A stretch of DNA of 6,294 bases from Candidatus Nitrosymbiomonas sp. (GTDB lineage Bacteria > Sysuimicrobiota > Sysuimicrobiia > Sysuimicrobiales > Humicultoraceae). Below, piece after piece: positions 1 through 5,912 of this stretch (the first letter of the stretch is position 1; every line of letters begins with the position of its first letter). The translations under genes were made by a program, and so were the position numbers. The stretch is taken from assembly GCA_020724185.1 (NCBI GenBank), contig DYHL01000160.1, positions 1-6,294 of the forward strand. Reading direction: 5' to 3'. The notes beneath the pieces were generated by a model, which was not told where the DNA came from, did not search any database, and worked only from the letters and a program-made list of their open reading frames with translations.

Positions 1-1
1 C

Positions 2-346
2 GGCGTGATAGTCTACATCCGTCAGGAAGGCCGTGGCATCGGGCTGGGTAACAAGATCAAGGCCTACGCACTCCAGGACCAGGGGAAGGACACGGTGGAG
101 GCCAACGAGCTGCTGGGATTCCCACCGGACCCACGCGACTACGGCGTCGGCGCGCAGATTCTGGCCGATCTAGGGTTGAAGCGCGTGCGGCTGCTGACCA
201 ACAACCCGCAGAAGCGCGCGGGCCTCGAAGGGTACGGCGTTCAGGTCGTTGAACGCGTGCCGCTGGAGATCCCGCCCAACACTGAGAACTACACCTACCT
301 CAAGACCAAGCGCCACCGCCTCGGGCACCTCCTCAGCATAGAGTGA
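2..346 (+). CDS. ribA: GTP cyclohydrolase II, C-terminal part (5' end outside window)
   Basis: This is the C-terminal ~114 residues of GTP cyclohydrolase II, which opens GTP to 2,5-diamino-6-ribosylamino-pyrimidinone phosphate, formate and pyrophosphate in the first committed step of riboflavin synthesis. The visible part begins with the family signature RQEGRGIGL and continues with KAYALQDQG, DTVEANELLGF, DPRDYGVGAQIL and RLLTNNPQK. The Tyr of AYALQD and the Arg of PRDYG match the E. coli RibA catalytic residues Tyr105 and Arg128. The zinc-binding cysteines lie upstream of the window. The C-terminus (KTKRHRLGHLLSIE, then TGA) is typical in place and length. Whether the gene is ribA alone or a ribBA fusion with DHBP synthase cannot be seen. 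ribH follows 10 bases later, so this looks like the end of a rib operon. Confidence 0.95.
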   Translation, partial: GVIVYIRQEGRGIGLGNKIKAYALQDQGKDTVEANELLGFPPDPRDYGVGAQILADLGLKRVRLLTNNPQKRAGLEGYGVQVVERVPLEIPPNTENYTYLKTKRHRLGHLLSIE

Positions 347-356
347 GGGAAGGGTG

Positions 357-869
357 ATGATCCAGATGGGAACCACCTTCCGCGGTGGCGTTGACGCCGC
401 CGGGTTGGCCTTCGCGATCGTGGTCAGCCGGTACAACGAGCCGATCACCCAGCGCCTGCTCGACGGGGCACTGGGGGTTCTGACGACACAGGGGGCGGCG
501 CGCGTTGACGTGGCCTGGGTGCCCGGCGCGCTGGAGATTCCCCTGGTCGCCCGGCGCATGGCCGAGGCGCGGGGCGAGGACGGCGCGGGGCCGTGTGGCG
601 CGCGCCGGTACGACGCCGTCATCTGCCTGGGATGCGTCATCAAGGGAGAAACGCTTCACTTCGACCTGGTGGCCCAGCAGGCAGCGGCAGGGATCGCCAG
701 GGTCTCGCTGGAGACCGGCGTTCCGATTATCAACGAGGTGCTGGCGACCTTCGATTCAGAGCAGGCCGCGGCGCGCGCCGGAGGCAGGGTCAACCGCGGC
801 GCCGATGCCGCCCACGCGGCGATCCAGATGGCGACCCTGATGCGGGCGCTGGAGGCATCCGAGCGATGA
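357..869 (+). CDS. ribH: 6,7-dimethyl-8-ribityllumazine synthase
   Basis: Lumazine synthase condenses 5-amino-6-ribitylaminouracil with 3,4-dihydroxy-2-butanone 4-phosphate in the penultimate step of riboflavin synthesis and usually forms a 60-mer or pentamer. The order of motifs is typical: VVSRYNEPIT near residue 22, VPGALEIPLVARRMA near 55, GCVIKGETLHFDLV near 92 with the catalytic His at 101, SLETGVPI near 117, then FDSEQAAARAGG with the phosphate-contacting Arg at about 140. At 170 residues it is longer than the usual ~155; the extra length is mostly an insertion of about 11 residues (roughly 72-82) between the IPLVARRMA helix and the YDAVICLG strand. INEVLAT replaces the common IFGVLTT. 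ATG 357 is preferred because GAGGGAAGG (345-353) sits just upstream; GTG 354 or ATG 366 are possible. Its stop overlaps the next start (ATGA). Confidence 0.95.
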   Translation: MIQMGTTFRGGVDAAGLAFAIVVSRYNEPITQRLLDGALGVLTTQGAARVDVAWVPGALEIPLVARRMAEARGEDGAGPCGARRYDAVICLGCVIKGETLHFDLVAQQAAAGIARVSLETGVPIINEVLATFDSEQAAARAGGRVNRGADAAHAAIQMATLMRALEASER

Positions 870-2485
870 CCGTTACGGTGTTTGCGACCGCGGACGTGCG
901 CCCCGACGGCGGAGCGGCGTCGCGGGGAGAAGCCCTGGCCGTTGCCGGTGGCCGCGTGCTGGCCGTTGGTGGTGCCGCCGACCTTGCCGCTGCCTTCCCC
1001 CGCGCGCGCCGCGTGGACCTACTGGGGCTGACGGTCTTTCCCGGGCTCATTGATGCACACATCCACCTCATCGGCTACGGCTTCAGCCTGCTCGAGGTAG
1101 AACTGCGCGAAGCCGGATCGCTCGCGGAAGCCGCCCGGCTCGTGTCAGCCGCATCCGCAGGCCTGCCAGCGGACGCCTGGGTGTTGGGGCGGGGTTGGGA
1201 CAAGAACGCGTGGCCCGAGGACCGCTTTCCCACGCGATACGATCTCGATCCGACCACGGGCGGCCGGCCGGCGCTGATGGCGAGCAAGGACGGCCACCTG
1301 CTCTGGGTCAACTCTGCGGCACTGCGAGAGGCCGGGATCACGCGCGACACCCCTGATCCACCCGGAGGCGTGGTTGGTCGTGATGCTGCTGGCGAGCCCG
1401 ATGGCATTCTCAAGGAAGAAGCCGCCGCGCTCGTACGGAGGGTCGTGCCGCCTCCAACCCCCGCGATGCGGGAGCGCGCCGCGCTGGAGGCAATCGCTGG
1501 CCTTCATCGCCTGGGGCTCACCGGCGTTCACACCTTCACGGGCACGACGACCGAGGGCCCCGAGGGCTTCGTGGCACTACAACGCCTGCACGCCCGCGGC
1601 GAGTTGAGTATGCGGGTCGTGACAACCCTGCCCGACCGGCACCTGGAGGCCGCAGCGGCCGCCGGGATGCGCACGGGCCTGGGCGACGAGATGCTGCGCG
1701 TTGGGCCGGTCAAGATCTTCGCCGATGGCGCTCTTGGATCGCAGACCGCGAGCATGCTTGCGCCTTATGACGGACAGCCGGGCAACCTGGGCGTGCAGGT
1801 GCGGTCGCCCGCGGAGCTAGACCGGCTCGTGGCTCAGGCGAACGAAGTCGGGCTGTGGACCGCGATTCACGCCATCGGTGACCGCGCCAACCGGGACGTC
1901 CTCGATGTCTTCGAGCGCCACCAGGTCGCCTCGCAGCGGCTGGGAGCGCGCCACCGCATAGAGCACGTGCAGCTCCTGCACCCCGAGGACCTGCCTCGGA
2001 TCGCCCGGCTCGGCGTGGTGGCCTCGATGCAGCCGATCCACGCTACCGAAGATCGCGCGATCGCCGAGCGCTACTGGGGCCCGCGCGCACGGTGGGCCTA
2101 TGCCTGGCGCTCGATCGCATCCAGCGGCGCCACGCTCGCTTTTGGTTCGGACGCGCCTGTGGAGACGCCGGATCCGTGGCGAGGTATGTACGCGGCGGTC
2201 ACCCGGCGCCGCGAGCGCGGGCAGGACGGCCGCGCATGGTATCCACAGGAGTGCATCTCGCTAGAGGAGGCCTTCCGGGCCTACACCTCAGGCGCCGCGT
2301 ACGCCGGCGGGACCGAGGGGTGGCAGGGGACGCTCTCCCCTGGGAGCGTGGCCGACTTCATCGTGCTCGACCGCGATCCGTACGCGGGCCCGCCCGAGGA
2401 TCTTCTTCAAGTTAGGGTGCTGGCGACCGTGGTAGGCGGGCGCCCGAGGTACGCGGCCGGCGCACTTGGTGGGATAGTGGAGTAG
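866..2485 (+). CDS. Amidohydrolase family 3 protein (YtcJ-like)
   Basis: The protein is a 539-residue metal-dependent hydrolase of the amidohydrolase superfamily, YtcJ/NfdA-like branch (amidohydrolase_3). An N-terminal beta-sandwich segment precedes PGLIDAHIHLIGYG, whose His65 and His67 are the first metal ligands. Further expected ligands and motifs follow in order: Lys283 in PVKIFADGALGSQTA, His335 in AIHAIGDRAN, His367 in RIEHVQLLHPEDL and Asp429 in FGSDAPVETPDPW. The C-terminus ends with the usual GTLSPGSVADFIVLDRDP strand. No signal peptide is visible, so it is probably cytoplasmic. The frame is open upstream to 593, but that part only shadows ribH; ATG 866 overlaps the ribH stop as ATGA and gives the family's normal N-terminus. 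Substrate cannot be told: members cleave N-acyl, formamide or cyclic amide bonds. The coupling to ribH is suggestive but does not prove a flavin role. Confidence 0.9.
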   Translation: MTVTVFATADVRPDGGAASRGEALAVAGGRVLAVGGAADLAAAFPRARRVDLLGLTVFPGLIDAHIHLIGYGFSLLEVELREAGSLAEAARLVSAASAGLPADAWVLGRGWDKNAWPEDRFPTRYDLDPTTGGRPALMASKDGHLLWVNSAALREAGITRDTPDPPGGVVGRDAAGEPDGILKEEAAALVRRVVPPPTPAMRERAALEAIAGLHRLGLTGVHTFTGTTTEGPEGFVALQRLHARGELSMRVVTTLPDRHLEAAAAAGMRTGLGDEMLRVGPVKIFADGALGSQTASMLAPYDGQPGNLGVQVRSPAELDRLVAQANEVGLWTAIHAIGDRANRDVLDVFERHQVASQRLGARHRIEHVQLLHPEDLPRIARLGVVASMQPIHATEDRAIAERYWGPRARWAYAWRSIASSGATLAFGSDAPVETPDPWRGMYAAVTRRRERGQDGRAWYPQECISLEEAFRAYTSGAAYAGGTEGWQGTLSPGSVADFIVLDRDPYAGPPEDLLQVRVLATVVGGRPRYAAGALGGIVE

Positions 2486-2545
2486 CGGGCATACACAAGG
2501 TAGGCGGCAGCGTTTCACCTAGTGCAGGCATAGAGTGCCAGCGTT

Positions 2546-2564
2546 GCGCGCCAGCACGGCGCGC
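2546..2564 (+). promoter_or_regulatory. GC-rich hairpin in the superoxide dismutase leader
   Basis: Perfect 7-bp inverted repeat GCGCGCC (2546-2552) / GGCGCGC (2558-2564) with a 5-base loop, ending 7 bases before the AGGGGTGA ribosome binding region of the next gene. No T-run follows, so it is not a standard intrinsic terminator. It could stabilise the mRNA 5' end, separate the upstream transcript, or act as an operator. The structure is seen directly; a function is inference. Confidence 0.4.
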
Positions 2565-2581
2565 CTAAAGGGGTGAGCAGG

Positions 2582-3196
2582 GTGGCATATCCAAAGTACG
2601 AGCCCAAGAAGTTTCGTTCGTTTGACGTCGAGTTGGACGGCATCTCGAAGAAGACCATGGAGGAGCACTACAAGCTCTACCAGGGGTACGTGAACAAGGC
2701 CAACGAGATCCACGAGAAGCTCACGGCCCTGGACAAGGATCCGGCTAAGGCCAATCCAACATTCTCAGAGATCCGCGAGCTCAAGGTCGAGCTCACACGG
2801 GCGGTCGGCGGCGTGAAGAACCACGAGATCTACTTCTCTCACCTGGGCGGCAAGGGAAGCAAGCCGTCGGGCAAGCTGCTGGACCTGATCGAGCGGGACT
2901 TCGGCAGTATCGAAGAGTGGCAGCGCGACCTGAAGGCCACGGCGATCGCGGCCCGCGGTTGGGCCTGGACCGCGTTTGACTGGGACACAAAGAAGCTCTT
3001 CAACTACATCGGGGACGAGCAGAATACCTTCCCGGTCTGGAACGCGACGGTGCTCGTTGCCCTGGACGTGTTCGAGCACGCGTACTGGTTGGACTACCAG
3101 ACGGGGAAGGCGGCCTACATAGACACGTTCTTCCGCAACCTGGACTGGACGGCCGTCGTGGATCAGGCGAAGGCGGTGCTGGACAAGGTCCAGTAA
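2582..3196 (+). CDS. Fe/Mn superoxide dismutase family protein (divergent clade)
   Basis: A 204-residue protein of the Fe/Mn superoxide dismutase family, which turns superoxide into oxygen and hydrogen peroxide. All four metal ligands are found: His29 in EEHYKLYQGYVNKAN, His81 in GGVKNHEIYFSHLGG, and Asp162 plus His166 in LDVFEHAYWLDYQ. It departs from the textbook enzyme: Phe replaces Trp in the DxWEHAY motif, the first motif is one residue shorter with Tyr where E. coli MnSOD has second-shell His30, and an IYFSHLGG loop replaces the usual LFW segment. Gly77 and Gln147 roughly match the Gly/Gln pattern of Mn enzymes, so Mn is a tentative guess. No signal peptide, so cytoplasmic. GTG 2582 is preferred over GTG 2573 because AGGGGTGA (2569-2576) is then properly spaced; the 2573 start would lie inside that site. 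The ECF sigma operon starts 50 bases on. Confidence 0.88.
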   Translation: MAYPKYEPKKFRSFDVELDGISKKTMEEHYKLYQGYVNKANEIHEKLTALDKDPAKANPTFSEIRELKVELTRAVGGVKNHEIYFSHLGGKGSKPSGKLLDLIERDFGSIEEWQRDLKATAIAARGWAWTAFDWDTKKLFNYIGDEQNTFPVWNATVLVALDVFEHAYWLDYQTGKAAYIDTFFRNLDWTAVVDQAKAVLDKVQ

Positions 3197-3197
3197 A

Positions 3198-3215
3198 CCG
3201 AAGGCGCCCTTCCGG
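3198..3215 (+). other. Weak hairpin after the superoxide dismutase stop
   Basis: GAAGG (3200-3204) pairs with CCTTC (3208-3212) over a 3-base loop, with an outer CC/GG pair across a one-base bulge. It begins one base after the stop codon. There is no T-run, so termination is doubtful and read-through into the sigma operon stays possible. Confidence 0.25.
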
Positions 3216-3246
3216 CCGTCACAAGGTTGGCACAGAGGGGGCGGGC

Positions 3247-3801
3247 GTGGACGCTGAGGACCGGCAACTGCTCCGGGCTTTCGCGCGCGGGGAGGAGAGC
3301 GCCTTCACGGCGCTCGTGATCAAGTACCGGGAGAGCGTCTACCGCGTGGCGCGCCGCATGCTTGGCAGCCACGAGGACGCCGCGGACGTGGCCCAGGAAG
3401 TGTTCATCCGCGCGCACCAGGCGCTGCCGCGGTTCGACGGCCGGTCGCAGCTTTACACCTGGCTGTATCGCATTACGGTTAATCTCTGTCTGGATCTTCG
3501 CGGCCGGTCCTCCAGGCTGCCCCTGCTTGACGATGAGGACGGCACACGCGATCGCAGCGGTATCCCGGCTGCGGAGGACGAGGCCGAGGGCCGGGAGGTC
3601 GGGCGGCTGGTGGCGCTCGCGGTGGCTCAACTGCCGCCGCGCCAGCGGGCGATGACCGTCCTGCGGCTCTACCAGGATCTGCCCTACCAGGAGATCGCCC
3701 GCACCATGGGCTGCTCAGAAGGCACGGTGAAGGCAACGATGTTCGCGGCGCTGCGCAAGCTGCGTCGCGCGCTGGTCGAGGAGGGCGTCCGCGCCCCATG
3801 A
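3247..3801 (+). CDS. ECF-type RNA polymerase sigma factor
   Basis: A 184-residue group 4 (ECF, RpoE/SigW-like) sigma factor that directs RNA polymerase to stress promoters. Region 2 covers about residues 20-88: AFTALVIKYRESVYRVARR, then DAADVAQEVFIRAHQALPRF (2.1-2.2, core binding) and TWLYRITVNLCLDLRGR (2.3-2.4, -10 recognition). An acidic linker (about 93-118) leads to region 4 at about 128-176: LPPRQRAMTVLRLYQDLPY followed by the helix-turn-helix EIARTMGCSEGTVKATM and the basic tail LRKLRRAL. Regions 1.1 and 3 are absent, as usual for ECF factors. Start GTG 3247 is supported by GAGGGGG at 3235-3241. The stop overlaps the ATG of the anti-sigma gene (ATGA at 3798-3801), the common arrangement that keeps sigma and anti-sigma amounts matched. 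The promoter it reads cannot be told; I found no clear autoregulatory GGAAC-type site just upstream. Confidence 0.95.
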   Translation: MDAEDRQLLRAFARGEESAFTALVIKYRESVYRVARRMLGSHEDAADVAQEVFIRAHQALPRFDGRSQLYTWLYRITVNLCLDLRGRSSRLPLLDDEDGTRDRSGIPAAEDEAEGREVGRLVALAVAQLPPRQRAMTVLRLYQDLPYQEIARTMGCSEGTVKATMFAALRKLRRALVEEGVRAP

Positions 3802-4313
3802 AGGACCGCTGCGCTGAGGTGCTGGAGCGCCTGGTCGAGGGGGTGACCGGGACGGTTCCGCCGGATGAACGCGCCGCCGTCGCCGGCCATCTGGCATCGT
3901 GCACCCGCTGCCGCGACGAGGCGGCCTCGCTGGAAGCCCTTGCCGCGCGCCTGCGTGCAGGGGGCAGGTTTGTGGCGCCGCCCGGGTTCTGGGAGGAGTT
4001 CATGTGGCGGCTTGCCGACCGTATCGAGGAGGAGAGGGTGCCGGTGGGCGCCCGCCTCCGCCGGTGGCTGGCCTCCCCGCGCCACGCGTTGGGCACGGCA
4101 GTGGTTACCGCGGTCACGGTGCTGGCGGTCTTCACGGCGGTCCGGACCATCTCGCCCCCGCCCCCGTTACCTGACCCGGTCGTGATCCGCGCTCGCTCGC
4201 TCGTGACCGCTGCGATGACGTCCAGCCTTCCCTCGCTGGGCGAGATGCTCGATATCTGGCGCGCCGGGCTGGTTCACGAAACCGACGCGGTCGTGGATCG
4301 AGGGGCGAGGTAA
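3798..4313 (+). CDS. Membrane-anchored zinc-binding anti-sigma factor
   Basis: A 171-residue single-pass membrane protein with an N-terminal zf-HC2 (ZAS) domain, the type that binds and silences an ECF sigma in the cytoplasm. The domain shows Cys5, then His31, Cys35 and Cys38 in GHLASCTRCRDEA, i.e. HxxxCxxC. An amphipathic linker (about 45-95) leads to one hydrophobic segment at about 97-115 (ALGTAVVTAVTVLAVFTAV), and a proline-rich stalk (PPPPLPDP, 120-127) starts a short outer domain of about 45 residues. The outer part has no motif I recognise and would be the input side, open to proteolysis or to contact with the secreted protein of the next gene. The gene overlaps the sigma gene by 4 bases. 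Zinc-type anti-sigmas may respond to thiol oxidation; a superoxide dismutase upstream makes that worth considering but proves nothing. Confidence 0.9.
   Translation: MKDRCAEVLERLVEGVTGTVPPDERAAVAGHLASCTRCRDEAASLEALAARLRAGGRFVAPPGFWEEFMWRLADRIEEERVPVGARLRRWLASPRHALGTAVVTAVTVLAVFTAVRTISPPPPLPDPVVIRARSLVTAAMTSSLPSLGEMLDIWRAGLVHETDAVVDRGAR
4307..4311 (+). promoter_or_regulatory. Ribosome binding site deciding the Spy-like start
   Basis: GAGGT at 4307-4311 lies 7 bases before ATG 4319 and overlaps the first base of the anti-sigma stop codon (TAA, 4311-4313). A second match, AAGGAG at 4312-4317, is only one base from the ATG and too close to work for it. The site implies that ribosomes ending the anti-sigma gene can re-start on the next gene. 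Confidence 0.5.
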
Positions 4314-4318
4314 GGAGA

Positions 4319-4816
4319 ATGGCCGCCGCTCGCCGCCTTGCGCCTGCGCTCCTGGTGGTCGTTCTGGCACTCGCCCTGCCCGCGGTGGGGCAGGAGCCGC
4401 AGCCGACGCCACGGGGCGAGCGGATCATCGAGGCGATCTTCATCTGGCGCCTGGTGGACGAGCTCGACCTCGCAGAGGGGCAGATCATCCGAATACTGCC
4501 CCGGCTGAAGGCGCTCAAGACCATCCGGATCGAGATGGGCCGGCGGGTGCCGGTGCTGCGGCGGGAAATCCGCCAGCTTGTCGCGCAGCAGCCCCGTGAC
4601 GAGGAAGCGATCCGGGTCAAGGTCGCCGAGCTCAACCTGCTGCGTGCCGAGATGGAGTCGGGCAGGCGGCGTCAGCTTCAGATGATCGCCGCGGTGCTCA
4701 CCCCAGAACAGCAGGCCAAGTTCGCGCTGATTCAGGAGACCTTCGAGATGGATACCCTTCGGCTGCTGGAGGAGATGCGCCGCATCGTCGAAGAGCAGTC
4801 GCCCCCCAGGCGCTGA
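4319..4816 (+). CDS. Secreted Spy/CpxP-like protein (periplasmic sensor or chaperone type)
   Basis: A 165-residue exported protein, almost wholly helical and charged after its leader. The signal peptide is clear: basic start MAAARR, hydrophobic core ALLVVVLALALPAV (10-23), likely cut near AVG-QE at 24/25. The mature part has two LTxxQ-type motifs, LAEGQ (51-55) and LTPEQ (127-131, in LTPEQQAKFALIQ), as in the Spy/CpxP/ZraP/CnrX family of envelope-stress chaperones and metal sensors. It contains no histidine and no cysteine, which argues against CnrX-like nickel/cobalt sensing and for chaperone-like or protein-protein action. Being third in a sigma/anti-sigma operon, it may modulate the outer part of the anti-sigma, comparable in layout to cnrYXH or to CpxP acting on CpxA. 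That role is inference; the secretion and family features are seen. It ends the operon; no clear terminator follows. Confidence 0.8.
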   Translation: MAAARRLAPALLVVVLALALPAVGQEPQPTPRGERIIEAIFIWRLVDELDLAEGQIIRILPRLKALKTIRIEMGRRVPVLRREIRQLVAQQPRDEEAIRVKVAELNLLRAEMESGRRRQLQMIAAVLTPEQQAKFALIQETFEMDTLRLLEEMRRIVEEQSPPRR

Positions 4817-4837
4817 CCCCCACTCGGCGCTGATCCC
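4809..4837. repeat. 17-base tandem repeat across the Spy-like stop codon
   Basis: GGCGCTGACCCC (4809-4820) recurs as GGCGCTGATCCC (4826-4837), 11 of 12 bases equal, at a 17-base period. The first copy contains the stop codon TGA; the second carries an equal TGA. It may be a small local duplication at the gene end; chance is also possible. Confidence 0.35.
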
Positions 4838-5039
4838 ACGCACTGCCTGGACCGCCGGACGGGGCTGACCAGACCCGCCTCGAGCCACTCCCTATGCGTC
4901 ACCTCCTTGAGTAAGCTTCGCGCCGTCGCAGTGCGAGCGATCGGTGTTCGCCGAGGGGTTTGATGGCCCTGTCGGTAGTCGTCTCGTCGGTGCGAGTGCG
5001 CCCTCCGCTGAGGGCGAGCCGCCCAATCACTCAGGCGGT
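4817..5039. other. Gene-free stretch between the sigma operon and the IS remnant
   Basis: No coding frame with family-like residues is visible here on either strand. The one strong structure is a perfect 7-bp hairpin, CGCCCTC (4999-5005) / GAGGGCG (5010-5016) with loop CGCT. It is followed by CCGCC (5019-5023) / GGCGG (5034-5038) with a 10-base loop. Neither has a T-run on either strand. They could serve as a poorly defined bidirectional terminator between the convergent operon and transposase, or belong to the right end of the insertion sequence. Confidence 0.4.
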
Positions 5040-5048
5040 CCGACGACC
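5040..5048. repeat. Candidate right-end inverted repeat of the IS remnant
   Basis: CCGACGACC here is the exact reverse complement of 6139-6147, and it sits 6 bases beyond the transposase stop codon. Nine matching bases between two ~200-base GC-rich flanks could arise by chance, so this is only suggestive. Confidence 0.3.
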
Positions 5049-5054
5049 AGTAGA

Positions 5055-5867
5055 TCAGCCGGGCTCACTCCGCACAGCACTCCGACGCAAGATCGGTGAG
5101 TAGTCGCACTCCTCCTTCCAGGCTTGATAAACGATCTCCGCAAGCCGGCGCGCAAGGGCCCGGGCTGCCGCGCCGCCTGGGTAGCGGCCCGGACGCGGGG
5201 TACCGGCCCGATGTAGCTGGCCACGTGCTTGGCGCTGGGGAGGCGGTGGATCTCGCCCAGTTCGAGCACCACAAGGATCGCCACGAATGGGCCGATGCCG
5301 GGGATGGTCATCAACCGGCGGACCCGAGGATCGTCCCCCCACCGGCCGATCATCTCAACGTCGAGACGACGGATCTGCTCATCCAACAGGCGCAGCAGCG
5401 CCCGGCAGTCTTCCCGGATCGTGCTGGGGACTGGGCCCAGGGGGAGCGCCGCCAGTTCCCTCTGGCCCTGCACGCTCAGCCAGGTCCGGCTCGTGGCGGA
5501 TGAGTTCGCGCGCCTCCCGCAGGTCGGCCGGGGGAATCCACACCGCGGGCAGGAGATCGCCTCGCAAAAGCAGCGCTAGGCGCTCCGCATCCACGCGATC
5601 ATTCTTCAGGCGGGCGGAGGCGATCGCCTTCGTCTGCTTCGGGTGCGAGAGTACCGGCTGGTGCCCGAGCCGTTCCAGCAGGTCCACCAACCACCACCGG
5701 GTGCCTGAGGCCTCGATGGCCACGCGCGCCGGCGAGGCCGGCGTTGTGAAGAACTGCTCCATACGCGCCGGATCGTTCTCGAGGCGATGCTGCGTCATCG
5801 CCCCGTCCCGGGCCAGCACCGCGATCTGTGGGACCCGCTTGTGCAAGTCCACACCCACGTGTAGCAT
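5055..5867 (-). pseudogene. IS110-family transposase, broken by two frame changes
   Basis: The N-terminal RuvC-like DEDD domain is intact from ATG 5867: Asp7 in HVGVDLHKR, Glu52 in VAIEASGTRWW, and Asp90 and Asp93 in KNDRVDAERLA, followed by WIPPADLREARELIRH. Near 5470-5490 the family match jumps to another frame, resuming with GQRELAALPLGP and skipping most of the usual RTxLKNxxHALL helix region. The C-terminal transposase_20 part then reads RRLMTIPGIGPFVAILVVLE (helix-hairpin-helix) to ASYIGPVPRVR. Near 5165-5190 it jumps again to ARRLAEIVYQAWKEECDY, the normal C-terminus, ending at TGA 5057-5055. About 50 residues are missing there, including the place of the SSG-type catalytic serine. Total coding remnant is about 271 codons against the family's usual 330-400. 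The protein should be inactive. ATG 5867 is chosen over an in-frame start at 5906 because of a strong Shine-Dalgarno site 8 bases away. Confidence 0.9.
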
Positions 5868-5875
5868 CGTGCCGG

Positions 5876-5886
5876 CCTCCCTCCTC
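5876..5886 (-). promoter_or_regulatory. Ribosome binding site of the IS110 transposase
   Basis: Read on the - strand this is GAGGAGGGAGG, 8 bases before ATG 5867. It fixes the transposase start and shows that the 5' part of the element is well preserved although the coding part is decayed. Confidence 0.7.
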
Positions 5887-5912
5887 AGTGGATTCGGGTT
5901 GGTCACCCTGAG

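Noticed and set aside
593..865. In-frame 91-codon extension upstream of the amidohydrolase
   Set aside because: It overlaps ribH in another frame, has no family resemblance, and ATG 866 forms a typical ATGA junction and gives the normal amidohydrolase N-terminus.
3479..4150. 223-codon open frame on the - strand
   Set aside because: It is antisense to the sigma and anti-sigma genes, low in complexity (Ser/Arg/Pro/Ala) and without motifs.
4999..5016. Intrinsic terminator for the sigma operon
   Set aside because: The 7-bp stem is good but no T-run follows on either strand and it lies 180 bases after the last gene, so I list it only as a hairpin.
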